This document shows positions 55,293-64,000 of a stretch of DNA of 64,000 nucleotides, piece by piece. The DNA lies in NCBI RefSeq assembly GCF_038024105.1, contig NZ_CP150661.1, forward strand, positions 3,129,501-3,193,500, given 5' to 3'. Below the pieces are notes generated by a model that worked only from the letters and a program-made list of their open reading frames with translations, made no database searches and was not told the origin of the DNA. Source of the DNA: Polaribacter butkevichii. GTDB lineage: Bacteria; Bacteroidota; Bacteroidia; Flavobacteriales; Flavobacteriaceae. A program made the translations under genes and the position numbers. How positions within the stretch are numbered: the stretch's first letter is position 1; each line of letters begins with the position of its first letter.

Positions 55293-58200
55293 TTAATACT
55301 CAACCATAATTTTTTTATTAACAGTTCCTTTATCCGTTTTCATTTTAACAATGTAAATACCAGTTGGTATTTGTTTTTTGATGTTTAATTGGTAGGTTTC
55401 TTTTTGTTCTTTGATATCCCAAAGACTTATTTCTTTACCAAGTATATCAAATAATGTTACCTTATTAATGTTTACTTCTTTATTTTTAATAATGATAATA
55501 GCCTGATTATCGTTATCAGCAAAAATGCTTGTCTTTTGGGCAAGTAGTTCATCTTCTATATTAAGAGATGTGTCTGCTGGCACAAAAGCTAACACAAACC
55601 TGTCTGTATAAGTACCTGTTTGTAATTGATAACTAGCACTAGCATTATTTATTTGTTGTGTTTTTCCGGTAATTTTATCTTTAATGTAGATGTTTCTACT
55701 GATGTTTTTTATATCATCAGCAACAATGGTAATAACACTGTTTTTGTTAACTACTACTTCTAAAGGTACTTCTAAATTATCAGATATTTCTTGTACACCC
55801 GCAATTACATAGTTATTGTCGTCGTTAGGAAATTTCCAGTAGAAGTCTGTTGCATTAACATCATACATCTGAGAGTCAAAACCGTTTTCGTAGGCAAAAG
55901 AGTTTGCTTTATCAAAAGAGATGGCAATTTGACGATGAAAATTATTACCAATAGTATTGGCATAGTTCATTCCTAATTTTAAAATAGGTAACTCGTTAAC
56001 AGTCGATTTTTTTAGAGTTTTCTTTTCACTTTTAAAAAGAACAGACTCACCAGATTCTTCTGTAACATATGCTCTTTGGCTATTGTTAAAAACAATTTTA
56101 TCTTTAGTGTCTCCTCCTATAACAAAGAAACCTTGGCCAACTGCAATGTAAGGTTGTGGGTCATCATATTTAGATGCATCATTACCAACACCAGAACAAG
56201 CAATGTAACCATCTTCATCTTCAAATACTACTTGGTCTATTTTAATACTATTTCCATCATCGGTAGAAGTTAGAATAATAGTGCTACCAGATTGTACACA
56301 TAAATTAATTGTTTTTTCTATGTAATTATTGCTTGTACCTGTAAAAGTAATCTCACCTCTGCTTTCATTATTAACTGTAATTTTTAAATTTTTATCAGCG
56401 AGAGATGCATAGGTTATTTTTAAGACATCTACACCGCTAGAAATATTAGAAAATTTAATATAATCAGTTTGGTTTAATGAGACTCCTGAATTTGGTTCAA
56501 GTGGAGTAGGCTCTCCTGTATATTCTGCATCTTCAGCCTGAAGTGTATATTGCACAGCTCCTGTAGGATTTGAAGCATACGCATTTGTTGATGTAATTTT
56601 ATTTTGAGAAGCATAACCACCAATATACCCAGCAAAGTTATGACCAGCAGTTCCTTGTCCATTATTTTCGCCTACGTGTTGCCAGAAATATAGGGTTCCG
56701 GTAGTGGCGTCTATATTATCGTCTATAAATTTTCTAGCATTTATTGCAGAAGGGAATGGGTTACCAATTAAATAAGATTCTCCGGTGTCAATTTCATTTT
56801 CTGAAGTAAAACTACCATCATTAGGTGTACCAACAAAAGTATAGTTTTGTATTTTACCAGGACCTTTAAAAATAAAACCATCACCTTTTTTAATTGCACC
56901 ACTTCTGTATTTGTGCACCCAATTAGATCTTCCGTTACTTCCAGGAGCATAAGTGTACACCCAGTAATCTGCTAGTTTAAGAATCCCGCTTGCATAAGAA
57001 CCATCATACCCTGTAACAAAAGTAATATCTTTTGGATCGTTAGGTGTAGTACCATCTTTAAGTACTTCTTTTAGAGTGAAGTAATCTTTGTAAGTAATAG
57101 GAGCTGTAGCAGTAGGAGTGTTTGTAACTGGAGAGCTCATATAGTTGTAACGATATAGATTAGGTACTCTAGATTCTTGGTCTATAAATAGTTGACCGGT
57201 TCCGGTAACCGTACTAGAGTTAGCGTGTGTTTGAACTAATTGAGTAGTTGCACCTGATAATCGAATGTTTCCATCTAAGACAATGCTATTTGTAACCACT
57301 AATAAATTATCTGTTACTCTTAATTCTTTACCTGAGTTAACTTCTAATTTTCTAGCGCTTAGTCTGCTGCCTGTATGATTGTAGTATTGGTCTATAACAA
57401 CATAACGAGACCTGTCTGGAAAACCATTATTCCAATCATCATTTTCTCTAATTGTTTTATTAATTCGATGTAAACCTAATAGTGTATTAGCTTGTTTATC
57501 AGAATTTTTTATTTCAGAGATTAATGGATCTTGAGGGTGTCTTTTAGTAGCTGTATCATCTCCTCCATATCCAGATTGATAAGGAGCTATTGCATCATCA
57601 ATAAATACAACCCATTCAATTGCGTCATAATTTTTGTTAGGTGTTAACGTCTCATCAATTCTTACAACTGAAGTATTGTTAGCTACGCTAGAAACGATGT
57701 CATATCTATTTTCCCATGAAAAACTTCCTTCTGCTGTTGAAAGTGTAATAATATCATCACCTCCATTAATATCTGTTAATGCATCATTTATTACAGTTGT
57801 TGCATCAGCTGCTATTTCTGAATTTAAAATTATTGAATTACTAGAATTTTTAAATAAAACAGAATTACCAGCTTCTAGTATGGTACCAACTGTATAAGAA
57901 ACATCTGGAGCAATACCTGTTTGATCTCCTGATTTATCTTTGTACAATTGTACTTTAATGGTATTTGCAGGGATATCTGTTATACCTATATTGGTGATTT
58001 CAATCCATCTTTCCTTAACCACATCAGTATCAGCACCAAATTGATATACTTGGGTAATCATTGCGTTTGCTGGAGAAGGTACATCTCTATAGTCAAGATC
58101 TCCGGTGCCGGGGAAGTCATTATCTTCATCGCCAAAAGCATCTTCTAAAGAGGTATCTAAAATACCAGTATTTGTTACTTTATCACCATTTCCTAAACCA

Positions 58201-61200
58201 TCGTTTACTGTTGATCCATTAGTGCTAGAATCATCATTATCATCAAAGGCATCGTCTAAACCATCTTTGTCTGCATCATTCCCAGATGCAACATTTTGTG
58301 GGTCTCCATTTTCAGCAATATCTAAAACACCGTCGTTGTCTGAATCTGCGTCTAAATAATCTGGTAAATCGGTACCGTCTGTGTTTTCTGGGACAAAACC
58401 AATTCCACTTGTTTCATAATTATCATCTACACCATTATTATTTGTGTCTGCCATAGCAGTACCAACGCCACTTGGAGTTATGTAACCACTAGTAGTTTGT
58501 CCCTCAATATTATCAGGGATTCCATCGTTATCTGCATCAATGTCTAAAAAGTTAGGGAAATTATCAGTGTCTGCGTTACCTTTTGTGTATGAGTCTGCGA
58601 TCCCATCACTATTCGTATCGGCATCCGTTGTGATTAAAGGCGTTCCTATAGAACCATCTACAGCATCTGCAAAACCATCGTTGTCTGCATCAGTAATGGT
58701 ATCTACTTTACCATCTTTGTTGGTGTCTGTTCCGCCTGCTTCAATAAGATCTACAATACCATCGTTGTCAGAATCTAGGTCTAAATGATTCGGAATTCCG
58801 TCTCCATCGGTATCAACAGTATTACTATTACCACCAATCATTTGACCAGTACCGTCTGTTTTTACAAGTGCATTACCATTTGTAGTACCATCTGGTCCAG
58901 GACCATCTGTTGTGTCTGTATCAAACACATCTGCAAAACCATCTTCGTCTGCATCTGTATTTGCATCTACACGTCCGTCTCCGTTGTTATCTACACCACC
59001 TGCTTCAATTAAGTCTGGAATACCATCGTTGTCTGCATCTAAGTCTAAATGATCTGCAATTCCGTCACCATCGGTGTCAATAGAATTACCAGCGCCATCT
59101 AGCATATTACCAGCGGCATCAGTTTCTACCAAGGCTGTACCATTTGTACCATCAGGACCTGGACCGTCTGTTGCGTTTTCATCATAAATATCTGCCAAAC
59201 CATCTTTGTCTGCATCCGTATTTGTGTCTACACGTCCGTCACCATTAGTATCAATTCCACCTGCTTCCACAAGATCTGGAATACCATCGTTGTCTGCATC
59301 TAAGTCTAAATGATCTGCAATTCCATCAGAATCACTATCAATAGAATTACCAGCGCCATCTAGCTTATTACCAGCGGCATCAGTTTCTACCAAGGCTGTA
59401 CCATTTGTACCGTCAGGACCTGGACCGTCTGTTGCGTTTTCATCATAAATATCTGCCAAACCATCTTTGTCTGCATCTGTGTTTGTGTCTACACGTCCGT
59501 CACCATTGGTGTCAATACCACCTGCTTCCACAAGATCTGGAATACCATCGTTGTCTGCATCTAAGTCTGTACTATCTAAAAGACCATCTCCGTCTGTATC
59601 TCCATTCGGGTAATTGTCTGGAATACCATCGCTATTACCATCTGTACCTGTAATAATTAGTGCTTTTGTTGGGACTGTAGTTCCGTTTATATCACCATCT
59701 ACAAGATCATTAAAACCATCATTGTCTATATCTACAAAATTATCAGCTCTACCATCTCCATTAGCATCTGTTCCGCCTGCTTCTACCACATCTGGAATAC
59801 CATCGTTGTCTGAGTCTAAGTCTTGTGCATCTGAAATACCATCTCCATCTGAATCTGGATTAGAAATAGGAGTTCCTGCAGACCAACCAGTAGAACTTCC
59901 TGCGGTGTCTGTATCGTCATAAGTGTTTGCTAAACCGTCACCATCAAGATCTACCATTGTTGTAGGGTCTCCAGGAGTTGGGTAATCTATTACACCATCT
60001 CCATTGGTATCTACACCACCTGCTTCTACAATATCTGGAATGCCATCGTTGTCTGTATCCAAATCTAAATGATTAGGAATACCATCGCCATCTGCATCAT
60101 ATACATCCGGAATACCATCGTTATTAGAATCTGTATAGTCCGTTGTACTACCATCTCCAGTACCACCTGCAGTATCTGCAGTATCTTTATAGTTTGGTAT
60201 GCCGTCTCCATCTGCATCGCCATCTGCAAAATTCACTCCATTTTCTGCAGTATCAGGAATACCATCATTATCATCATCTAAATCTACGCTATCTGGAATA
60301 CCGTCTTTATCATTATCCTGTACATCTCTATAATCTACATCTCCACCAGTACTTACATCACCATCGGTGTCTGTAAAGTTATCCGCTTGTGTATTGTCAT
60401 ACTCTCCATTTACATCAGTATAACCTAGGTCTGTGTCGCTGGTTTCTATAGCATCTACTAATCCGTTAGTGCCTACAGCACCTGTTACAACACCACTTCC
60501 ATCATTGGCTAATCCACTTCCAGATTCAATAATATCAAAAATGCCATCATTATCTGCATCTAAATCTAAATAATCTGCAGTATCAGCACCGTCTGTATTT
60601 ACGGGTACAATAAGAGTTCCGGTAACACCAGAACAATTTGCGCCGGTACAATCTGGGTCATACGCATCATCTAAACCATCCTTATCGGTATCTACCCCTG
60701 TTGGAGCCACATAGCCTAAAGTAGTTTGTGCTTCTATATTATCTGGAATTCCATCATTATCTGCATCTAAGTCTAAGTAATCTAGAATACCATCACCATC
60801 TGAACTTGTTGGCATAAGACCTGTATTTGCTGATGTAGGTATACCATTTGAACCTGTATTATTTACATTGTTATCATCATCATCTGCTCTTCCATCATTG
60901 TTTGAATCTGTTCCTCCTGCTTCTGTTACATCTGGAATACCATCGTTATCTGAGTCTAAATCTAAATGATTTGGAATACCATCATTATCCGTATCTAAAG
61001 CCGCACAATATTTAAGTTCAAATAATTGTGTTGTAGCATTACTATTGTCTCCATTTTCTTTACCTACTACAATAATAATTTCATTTAAAGGCCCTTGAGA
61101 AGATATTAAAACCCCATTAGATGGAGCATTTGCTCCGATAGCATTACTTACAAGAGATTGTCCTGTAATTTTATAGCTTCCCGAAGCTAGTGTACTATTG

Positions 61201-64000
61201 CTAATTGTTAAAGGAGTATTTGAACCGTTTAAATTGGCTAAAAAATCAGTTCTGTCAGAATGATCAGAACCCCCCCATTTAAATTCTACATTAAATACTG
61301 GTTGTGTAAAAGTTATTTTATACACTGCAGCACTAATAGTTGCTGCATTTGCAGGATAAAAAGAACCTGAAGGGAAATTAGTAAAATTGGGTTGCGTATT
61401 TATATAGTTACCATCTACACCAACCGTAGGCCCTTTACTTGACACACCCGCTACCCATTGAGCAGCATTTATTAATTCATAACTAAAAGTAGCACTTGTA
61501 CCTCCAAAAGAATAAATGTTTGCAACATTACCAGAAGCATTTCCTCCATTTGTATTTGTTGAAGTGTTTGTAAAAGCTTGTCCTAAATCTATGTAAGAAG
61601 TAGAAGGACAACTAAAGCCTTCATCAGTATCTAAGATACCATCATTGTCATCATCTAAATCTACGCTATCTGGCACACCATCTTTATCATTGTCATTCTC
61701 TTGAGCATCTCTATAATCTACATCTCCACCGGTATTTACATCCTTATCTGTATCTGTAAAATTATCTGCTTGAGTATTGTCATACTCTCCATTTACATCC
61801 GTATATCCTTGGTCTGAATCGCCTGTTTCTATTGCATCTACTAATCCGTTAGTACCTACAGCACCAGTTACAACGCCATTACCATCATTTGCCAATCCAC
61901 TTCCTGATTCAATAACATCAAAAATACCATCGTTATCAGAATCTAAATCTATATAATCTGCAGTATCGGTATTGTCTGAGTTTATAGGGTTGATAATTGC
62001 TCCGCTTACACCAGAACAATTTGCGCCAGTACAATCTGGATCATAAGCATCATCAAAACCATCATTATCGGTGTCTGCTCCTGAAGGTGCTACATAACCT
62101 GTTGTAGTTTGTCCTTCTATATTATCAGGAATTCCATCATTATCTGCATCTAAATCTAAGTAATCTGGAACACTATCTCCATCTGTACTTGTTGGTGTAA
62201 GACCTGTACCTGCTGAGGTGGGAATACCATTTGAACCTGTGTTATCTGCATTGTTATCATCGTCATCTGCTCTTCCATCATTATTAAGGTCTATTCCTCC
62301 TGCTTCTGTTACATCTGGAATACCATCATTGTCTGCATCTAAGTCTAAGTAATCTGGAATACTATCTCCATCTGTACTTGTTGGTGTAAGACCTGTACTA
62401 GCTGAAGTTGGAATACCATTTGAACCTGTATTGTCTGCATTATTATCATCATCATCTGCTCTTCCATCATTGTTTGCATCTGTACCTCCTGCTTCTATAA
62501 CATCTGGAATACCATCGTTATCTGAATCTAAATCATAAATGTTTAAAACACCATCTTTATCTGTATCTCCAGAACATGTACCTCTTAAAATACTAAATGC
62601 ATCTAAAGCAATATCTGCCCCTAATTCTTCAGGACTAGTTTGCACTAAAACAATATCTATATTTTTTGTTACTGATGCAACAAAATCTGTTTCGTTTAAC
62701 TGCCAATTTTGATTGCCCTGTGTAATATTATTTAAACTAAAATTAGGGATTCCTGCAGGTGTACTTGTACCAGCATTATAAAATTCAAATGAATAAGAAC
62801 TTACATAAGGGTTTGTATTTGTAACTTCTGCTGCATAAACTGCTACAGAATACGCTACACCTGCCACTACAGTTACGTTATCAATACTAATAATTTCTCC
62901 AAACCTACCATTTCCATTATAATCTATACCAAGTTCTCTACAAACATTAGTATTTGTATTTGCTGCAAATGCATTAAAAACAGCAGCTTTACCCGATGGT
63001 ACCGGATGCAAGCCTTTAGTAGCCTCTACAACACCGGTTGTTGGTTGCCAACATGTTATTGTTGAAGGATCTAAAAGAGTAATACCCCCACCTTTAGGCA
63101 CATTACAACCCGTAATTGCACAAGCAGCGTCATCAACACCAGCATCTGTAACAAAACCAGCTGCCTCAAAATTTTGTGTAACAACAGGAACAGAATACAC
63201 GATACCCATACATTCATCAGTATCTAAAATACCATCATTATCATCATCTTCATCTGCTCCGTCTGGTACACCATCATTATCATTATCATCACAAGTATTA
63301 ACTACATTATTTAAATAATATGCATTTGGTGTACTGTAAGAAGCTGCAGTAACTCTACCTGTTGTAGGGTTTACAGCCGGTGTGCCTGAGCCATAATACC
63401 CGTTGTTGTCTGCGTCTGCATCTGGGTTAGCTCCTGCAACATAATAGGCTTCGTCTGTATCAGAACAACCATCGTTATCTGAGTCTGAATCTAGGTGATT
63501 AGGGATGCCGTCTCTATCTGTATCTATGTTTTCGTAGAATAGAGGAGTTGTAGACCAATTAATAGTAGGTAAACATGGGCTCATCGATACTGAATGGTAA
63601 GAGGTGTTAGATCTAGCGTCTCCAAATCTGATGCTTACAGATGAACTAAGTGCATAGATACTTGTTATTTGATATTCTGGTTTATCTGCTGCTATATCTG
63701 CTCCAAGAGTACCATCACTTATATATCCTTTACTAAAACCTCCTACATTAGCTGGTTGACCAGTATAAGTATTTAGTTTATTTGGTGTGTCTGTTTGTAA
63801 ATTATCAGAATAGCCATCTTTATAGGTTACAAATTCATTTAAATCATTATCTATAGTTGTTACTATATATGTTGTTTCGGGTGCAGGAATATTAGTGTCT
63901 GCAACAACAAAATCTATTTTAAACTCTGTAAAGCTAGTGGGACTAGCATGCTGAATTTGTGGTTGAAAATTATTATCTACACCTGCTGTAGTTCCTGGTA
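55293..64000 (-). CDS. Second giant TSP3-repeat protein with T9SS sorting domain, 5' end outside the window
   Basis: This is a paralogue of the neighbouring giant protein. The frame stays open beyond the ATG at 63584 (which is internal) to the right edge, where it still reads as a beta-sandwich module (FQPQIQHASPTSFTEFKIDF), so at least 2,901 residues are encoded. TSP3 arrays (DxDNDGIPD type) alternate with beta inserts near 62.6-63.2 kb and 61.0-61.6 kb. The C-terminal part repeats the order of its neighbour: lamin-tail-like domain ([12 protein letters not shown]), a shared segment RDNLLVV-like, CBM6-like domain (YTLQAEDAEY through KIDQVVFEDEDG), and a T9SS sorting domain ending KKIMVEY. Likely secreted and surface-attached, calcium-dependent. 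Confidence 0.88.
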   Translation of the reverse strand, partial: PGTTAGVDNNFQPQIQHASPTSFTEFKIDFVVADTNIPAPETTYIVTTIDNDLNEFVTYKDGYSDNLQTDTPNKLNTYTGQPANVGGFSKGYISDGTLGADIAADKPEYQITSIYALSSSVSIRFGDARSNTSYHSVSMSPCLPTINWSTTPLFYENIDTDRDGIPNHLDSDSDNDGCSDTDEAYYVAGANPDADADNNGYYGSGTPAVNPTTGRVTAASYSTPNAYYLNNVVNTCDDNDNDGVPDGADEDDDNDGILDTDECMGIVYSVPVVTQNFEAAGFVTDAGVDDAACAITGCNVPKGGGITLLDPSTITCWQPTTGVVEATKGLHPVPSGKAAVFNAFAANTNTNVCRELGIDYNGNGRFGEIISIDNVTVVAGVAYSVAVYAAEVTNTNPYVSSYSFEFYNAGTSTPAGIPNFSLNNITQGNQNWQLNETDFVASVTKNIDIVLVQTSPEELGADIALDAFSILRGTCSGDTDKDGVLNIYDLDSDNDGIPDVIEAGGTDANNDGRADDDDNNADNTGSNGIPTSASTGLTPTSTDGDSIPDYLDLDADNDGIPDVTEAGGIDLNNDGRADDDDNNADNTGSNGIPTSAGTGLTPTSTDGDSVPDYLDLDADNDGIPDNIEGQTTTGYVAPSGADTDNDGFDDAYDPDCTGANCSGVSGAIINPINSDNTDTADYIDLDSDNDGIFDVIESGSGLANDGNGVVTGAVGTNGLVDAIETGDSDQGYTDVNGEYDNTQADNFTDTDKDVNTGGDVDYRDAQENDNDKDGVPDSVDLDDDNDGILDTDEGFSCPSTSYIDLGQAFTNTSTNTNGGNASGNVANIYSFGGTSATFSYELINAAQWVAGVSSKGPTVGVDGNYINTQPNFTNFPSGSFYPANAATISAAVYKITFTQPVFNVEFKWGGSDHSDRTDFLANLNGSNTPLTISNSTLASGSYKITGQSLVSNAIGANAPSNGVLISSQGPLNEIIIVVGKENGDNSNATTQLFELKYCAALDTDNDGIPNHLDLDSDNDGIPDVTEAGGTDSNNDGRADDDDNNVNNTGSNGIPTSANTGLMPTSSDGDGILDYLDLDADNDGIPDNIEAQTTLGYVAPTGVDTDKDGLDDAYDPDCTGANCSGVTGTLIVPVNTDGADTADYLDLDADNDGIFDIIESGSGLANDGSGVVTGAVGTNGLVDAIETSDTDLGYTDVNGEYDNTQADNFTDTDGDVSTGGDVDYRDVQDNDKDGIPDSVDLDDDNDGIPDTAENGVNFADGDADGDGIPNYKDTADTAGGTGDGSTTDYTDSNNDGIPDVYDADGDGIPNHLDLDTDNDGIPDIVEAGGVDTNGDGVIDYPTPGDPTTMVDLDGDGLANTYDDTDTAGSSTGWSAGTPISNPDSDGDGISDAQDLDSDNDGIPDVVEAGGTDANGDGRADNFVDIDNDGFNDLVDGDINGTTVPTKALIITGTDGNSDGIPDNYPNGDTDGDGLLDSTDLDADNDGIPDLVEAGGIDTNGDGRVDTNTDADKDGLADIYDENATDGPGPDGTNGTALVETDAAGNKLDGAGNSIDSDSDGIADHLDLDADNDGIPDLVEAGGIDTNGDGRVDTNTDADKDGLADIYDENATDGPGPDGTNGTALVETDAAGNMLDGAGNSIDTDGDGIADHLDLDADNDGIPDLIEAGGVDNNGDGRVDANTDADEDGFADVFDTDTTDGPGPDGTTNGNALVKTDGTGQMIGGNSNTVDTDGDGIPNHLDLDSDNDGIVDLIEAGGTDTNKDGKVDTITDADNDGFADAVDGSIGTPLITTDADTNSDGIADSYTKGNADTDNFPNFLDIDADNDGIPDNIEGQTTSGYITPSGVGTAMADTNNNGVDDNYETSGIGFVPENTDGTDLPDYLDADSDNDGVLDIAENGDPQNVASGNDADKDGLDDAFDDNDDSSTNGSTVNDGLGNGDKVTNTGILDTSLEDAFGDEDNDFPGTGDLDYRDVPSPANAMITQVYQFGADTDVVKERWIEITNIGITDIPANTIKVQLYKDKSGDQTGIAPDVSYTVGTILEAGNSVLFKNSSNSIILNSEIAADATTVINDALTDINGGDDIITLSTAEGSFSWENRYDIVSSVANNTSVVRIDETLTPNKNYDAIEWVVFIDDAIAPYQSGYGGDDTATKRHPQDPLISEIKNSDKQANTLLGLHRINKTIRENDDWNNGFPDRSRYVVIDQYYNHTGSRLSARKLEVNSGKELRVTDNLLVVTNSIVLDGNIRLSGATTQLVQTHANSSTVTGTGQLFIDQESRVPNLYRYNYMSSPVTNTPTATAPITYKDYFTLKEVLKDGTTPNDPKDITFVTGYDGSYASGILKLADYWVYTYAPGSNGRSNWVHKYRSGAIKKGDGFIFKGPGKIQNYTFVGTPNDGSFTSENEIDTGESYLIGNPFPSAINARKFIDDNIDATTGTLYFWQHVGENNGQGTAGHNFAGYIGGYASQNKITSTNAYASNPTGAVQYTLQAEDAEYTGEPTPLEPNSGVSLNQTDYIKFSNISSGVDVLKITYASLADKNLKITVNNESRGEITFTGTSNNYIEKTINLCVQSGSTIILTSTDDGNSIKIDQVVFEDEDGYIACSGVGNDASKYDDPQPYIAVGQGFFVIGGDTKDKIVFNNSQRAYVTEESGESVLFKSEKKTLKKSTVNELPILKLGMNYANTIGNNFHRQIAISFDKANSFAYENGFDSQMYDVNATDFYWKFPNDDNNYVIAGVQEISDNLEVPLEVVVNKNSVITIVADDIKNISRNIYIKDKITGKTQQINNASASYQLQTGTYTDRFVLAFVPADTSLNIEDELLAQKTSIFADNDNQAIIIIKNKEVNINKVTLFDILGKEISLWDIKEQKETYQLNIKKQIPTGIYIVKMKTDKGTVNKKIMVEY
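58830..59580 (-). repeat. 87-residue tandem repeats within the second giant gene
   Basis: A 261-bp unit occurs three times, seen for example as CAGCGGCATCAGTTTCTACC at 59111 and again at 59372. Two copies are nearly identical and the third (upstream in protein order reversed, near 58,850) is more diverged. Each encodes DIYDENATDGPGPDGTNG-like linkers between TSP3 repeats. Confidence 0.75.
62150..62529 (-). repeat. 63-residue tandem repeats within the second giant gene
   Basis: A 189-bp unit is repeated back to back (compare 62161 with 62350). It encodes DDDDNNADNTGSNGIPTSA-type linkers plus one TSP3 unit. A more distant copy lies near 60.77 kb. Confidence 0.75.

Noticed and set aside
55791..60376. 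Plus-strand open frames opposite the second giant gene
   Set aside because: Same reason: they follow the repeat pattern of the coding strand and have low-complexity His/Leu or Ser/Pro composition.
45841..62600. Regularly spaced repeats as a possible CRISPR array
   Set aside because: Repeats are coding, in frame, of varied length and without unique spacers; no cas genes are present.

Overview
The window comes from an AT-rich member of the Bacteroidota, most likely a marine flavobacterium (family Flavobacteriaceae). The evidence is a complete Na+-translocating NADH:quinone reductase operon, several proteins ending in type IX secretion (T9SS) sorting domains, a T9SS plug protein, flavobacterial families (DUF3857, PF14121-type porin, GEVED), promoters of the Bacteroidota type (TAnnTTTG) and almost no Shine-Dalgarno sequences. 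The genus cannot be fixed from the sequence alone.

Region 1 (1-16 kb) is mostly housekeeping: D-aminoacyl-tRNA deacylase, a TatD-like nuclease, the t6A-cyclising enzyme TcdA, a YceI lipoprotein, a pair of DUF3857/transglutaminase-like exported proteins, a CPBP membrane protease, an Lrp regulator divergent from a methionine gamma-lyase-like enzyme with an NhaC-family carrier downstream, a GNAT enzyme, a putative porin, RNase HII, a 37-kDa nucleoid-associated protein and LipB. Three intergenic palindromic repeats interrupt this stretch.

Region 2 (16-30 kb) holds a secreted metallopeptidase with a T9SS domain, proline catabolism (PruA), an NRDE/TANGO2-like protein, an ApaG/DUF3667 pair whose second member seems to lack a normal start codon, a tandem pair of small secreted PepSY-like proteins, a sigma-54 response regulator convergent with a hybrid kinase carrying receiver and Hpt domains, and the T9SS plug protein.

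Region 3 (30-43 kb) contains nqrABCDEF, with a palindromic spacer between nqrD and nqrE. Next comes an uncharacterised co-directional cluster: a beta-rich protein, a single-pass protein, a polytopic membrane protein, a LytS-like kinase and a LytTR regulator. It is followed by a lipid-anchored-type hydrolase, a retropepsin-like protein, a YqeY protein and a tRNA-Arg.

Region 4 (43-64 kb) is taken up by two enormous minus-strand paralogues. They are built from calcium-binding thrombospondin type 3 repeats followed by a lamin-tail-like domain, a CBM6-like domain and a T9SS sorting domain. The downstream one is about 3,900 residues and carries a nearly perfect 1.95-kb internal tandem duplication. 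The upstream one runs off the right edge of the window.
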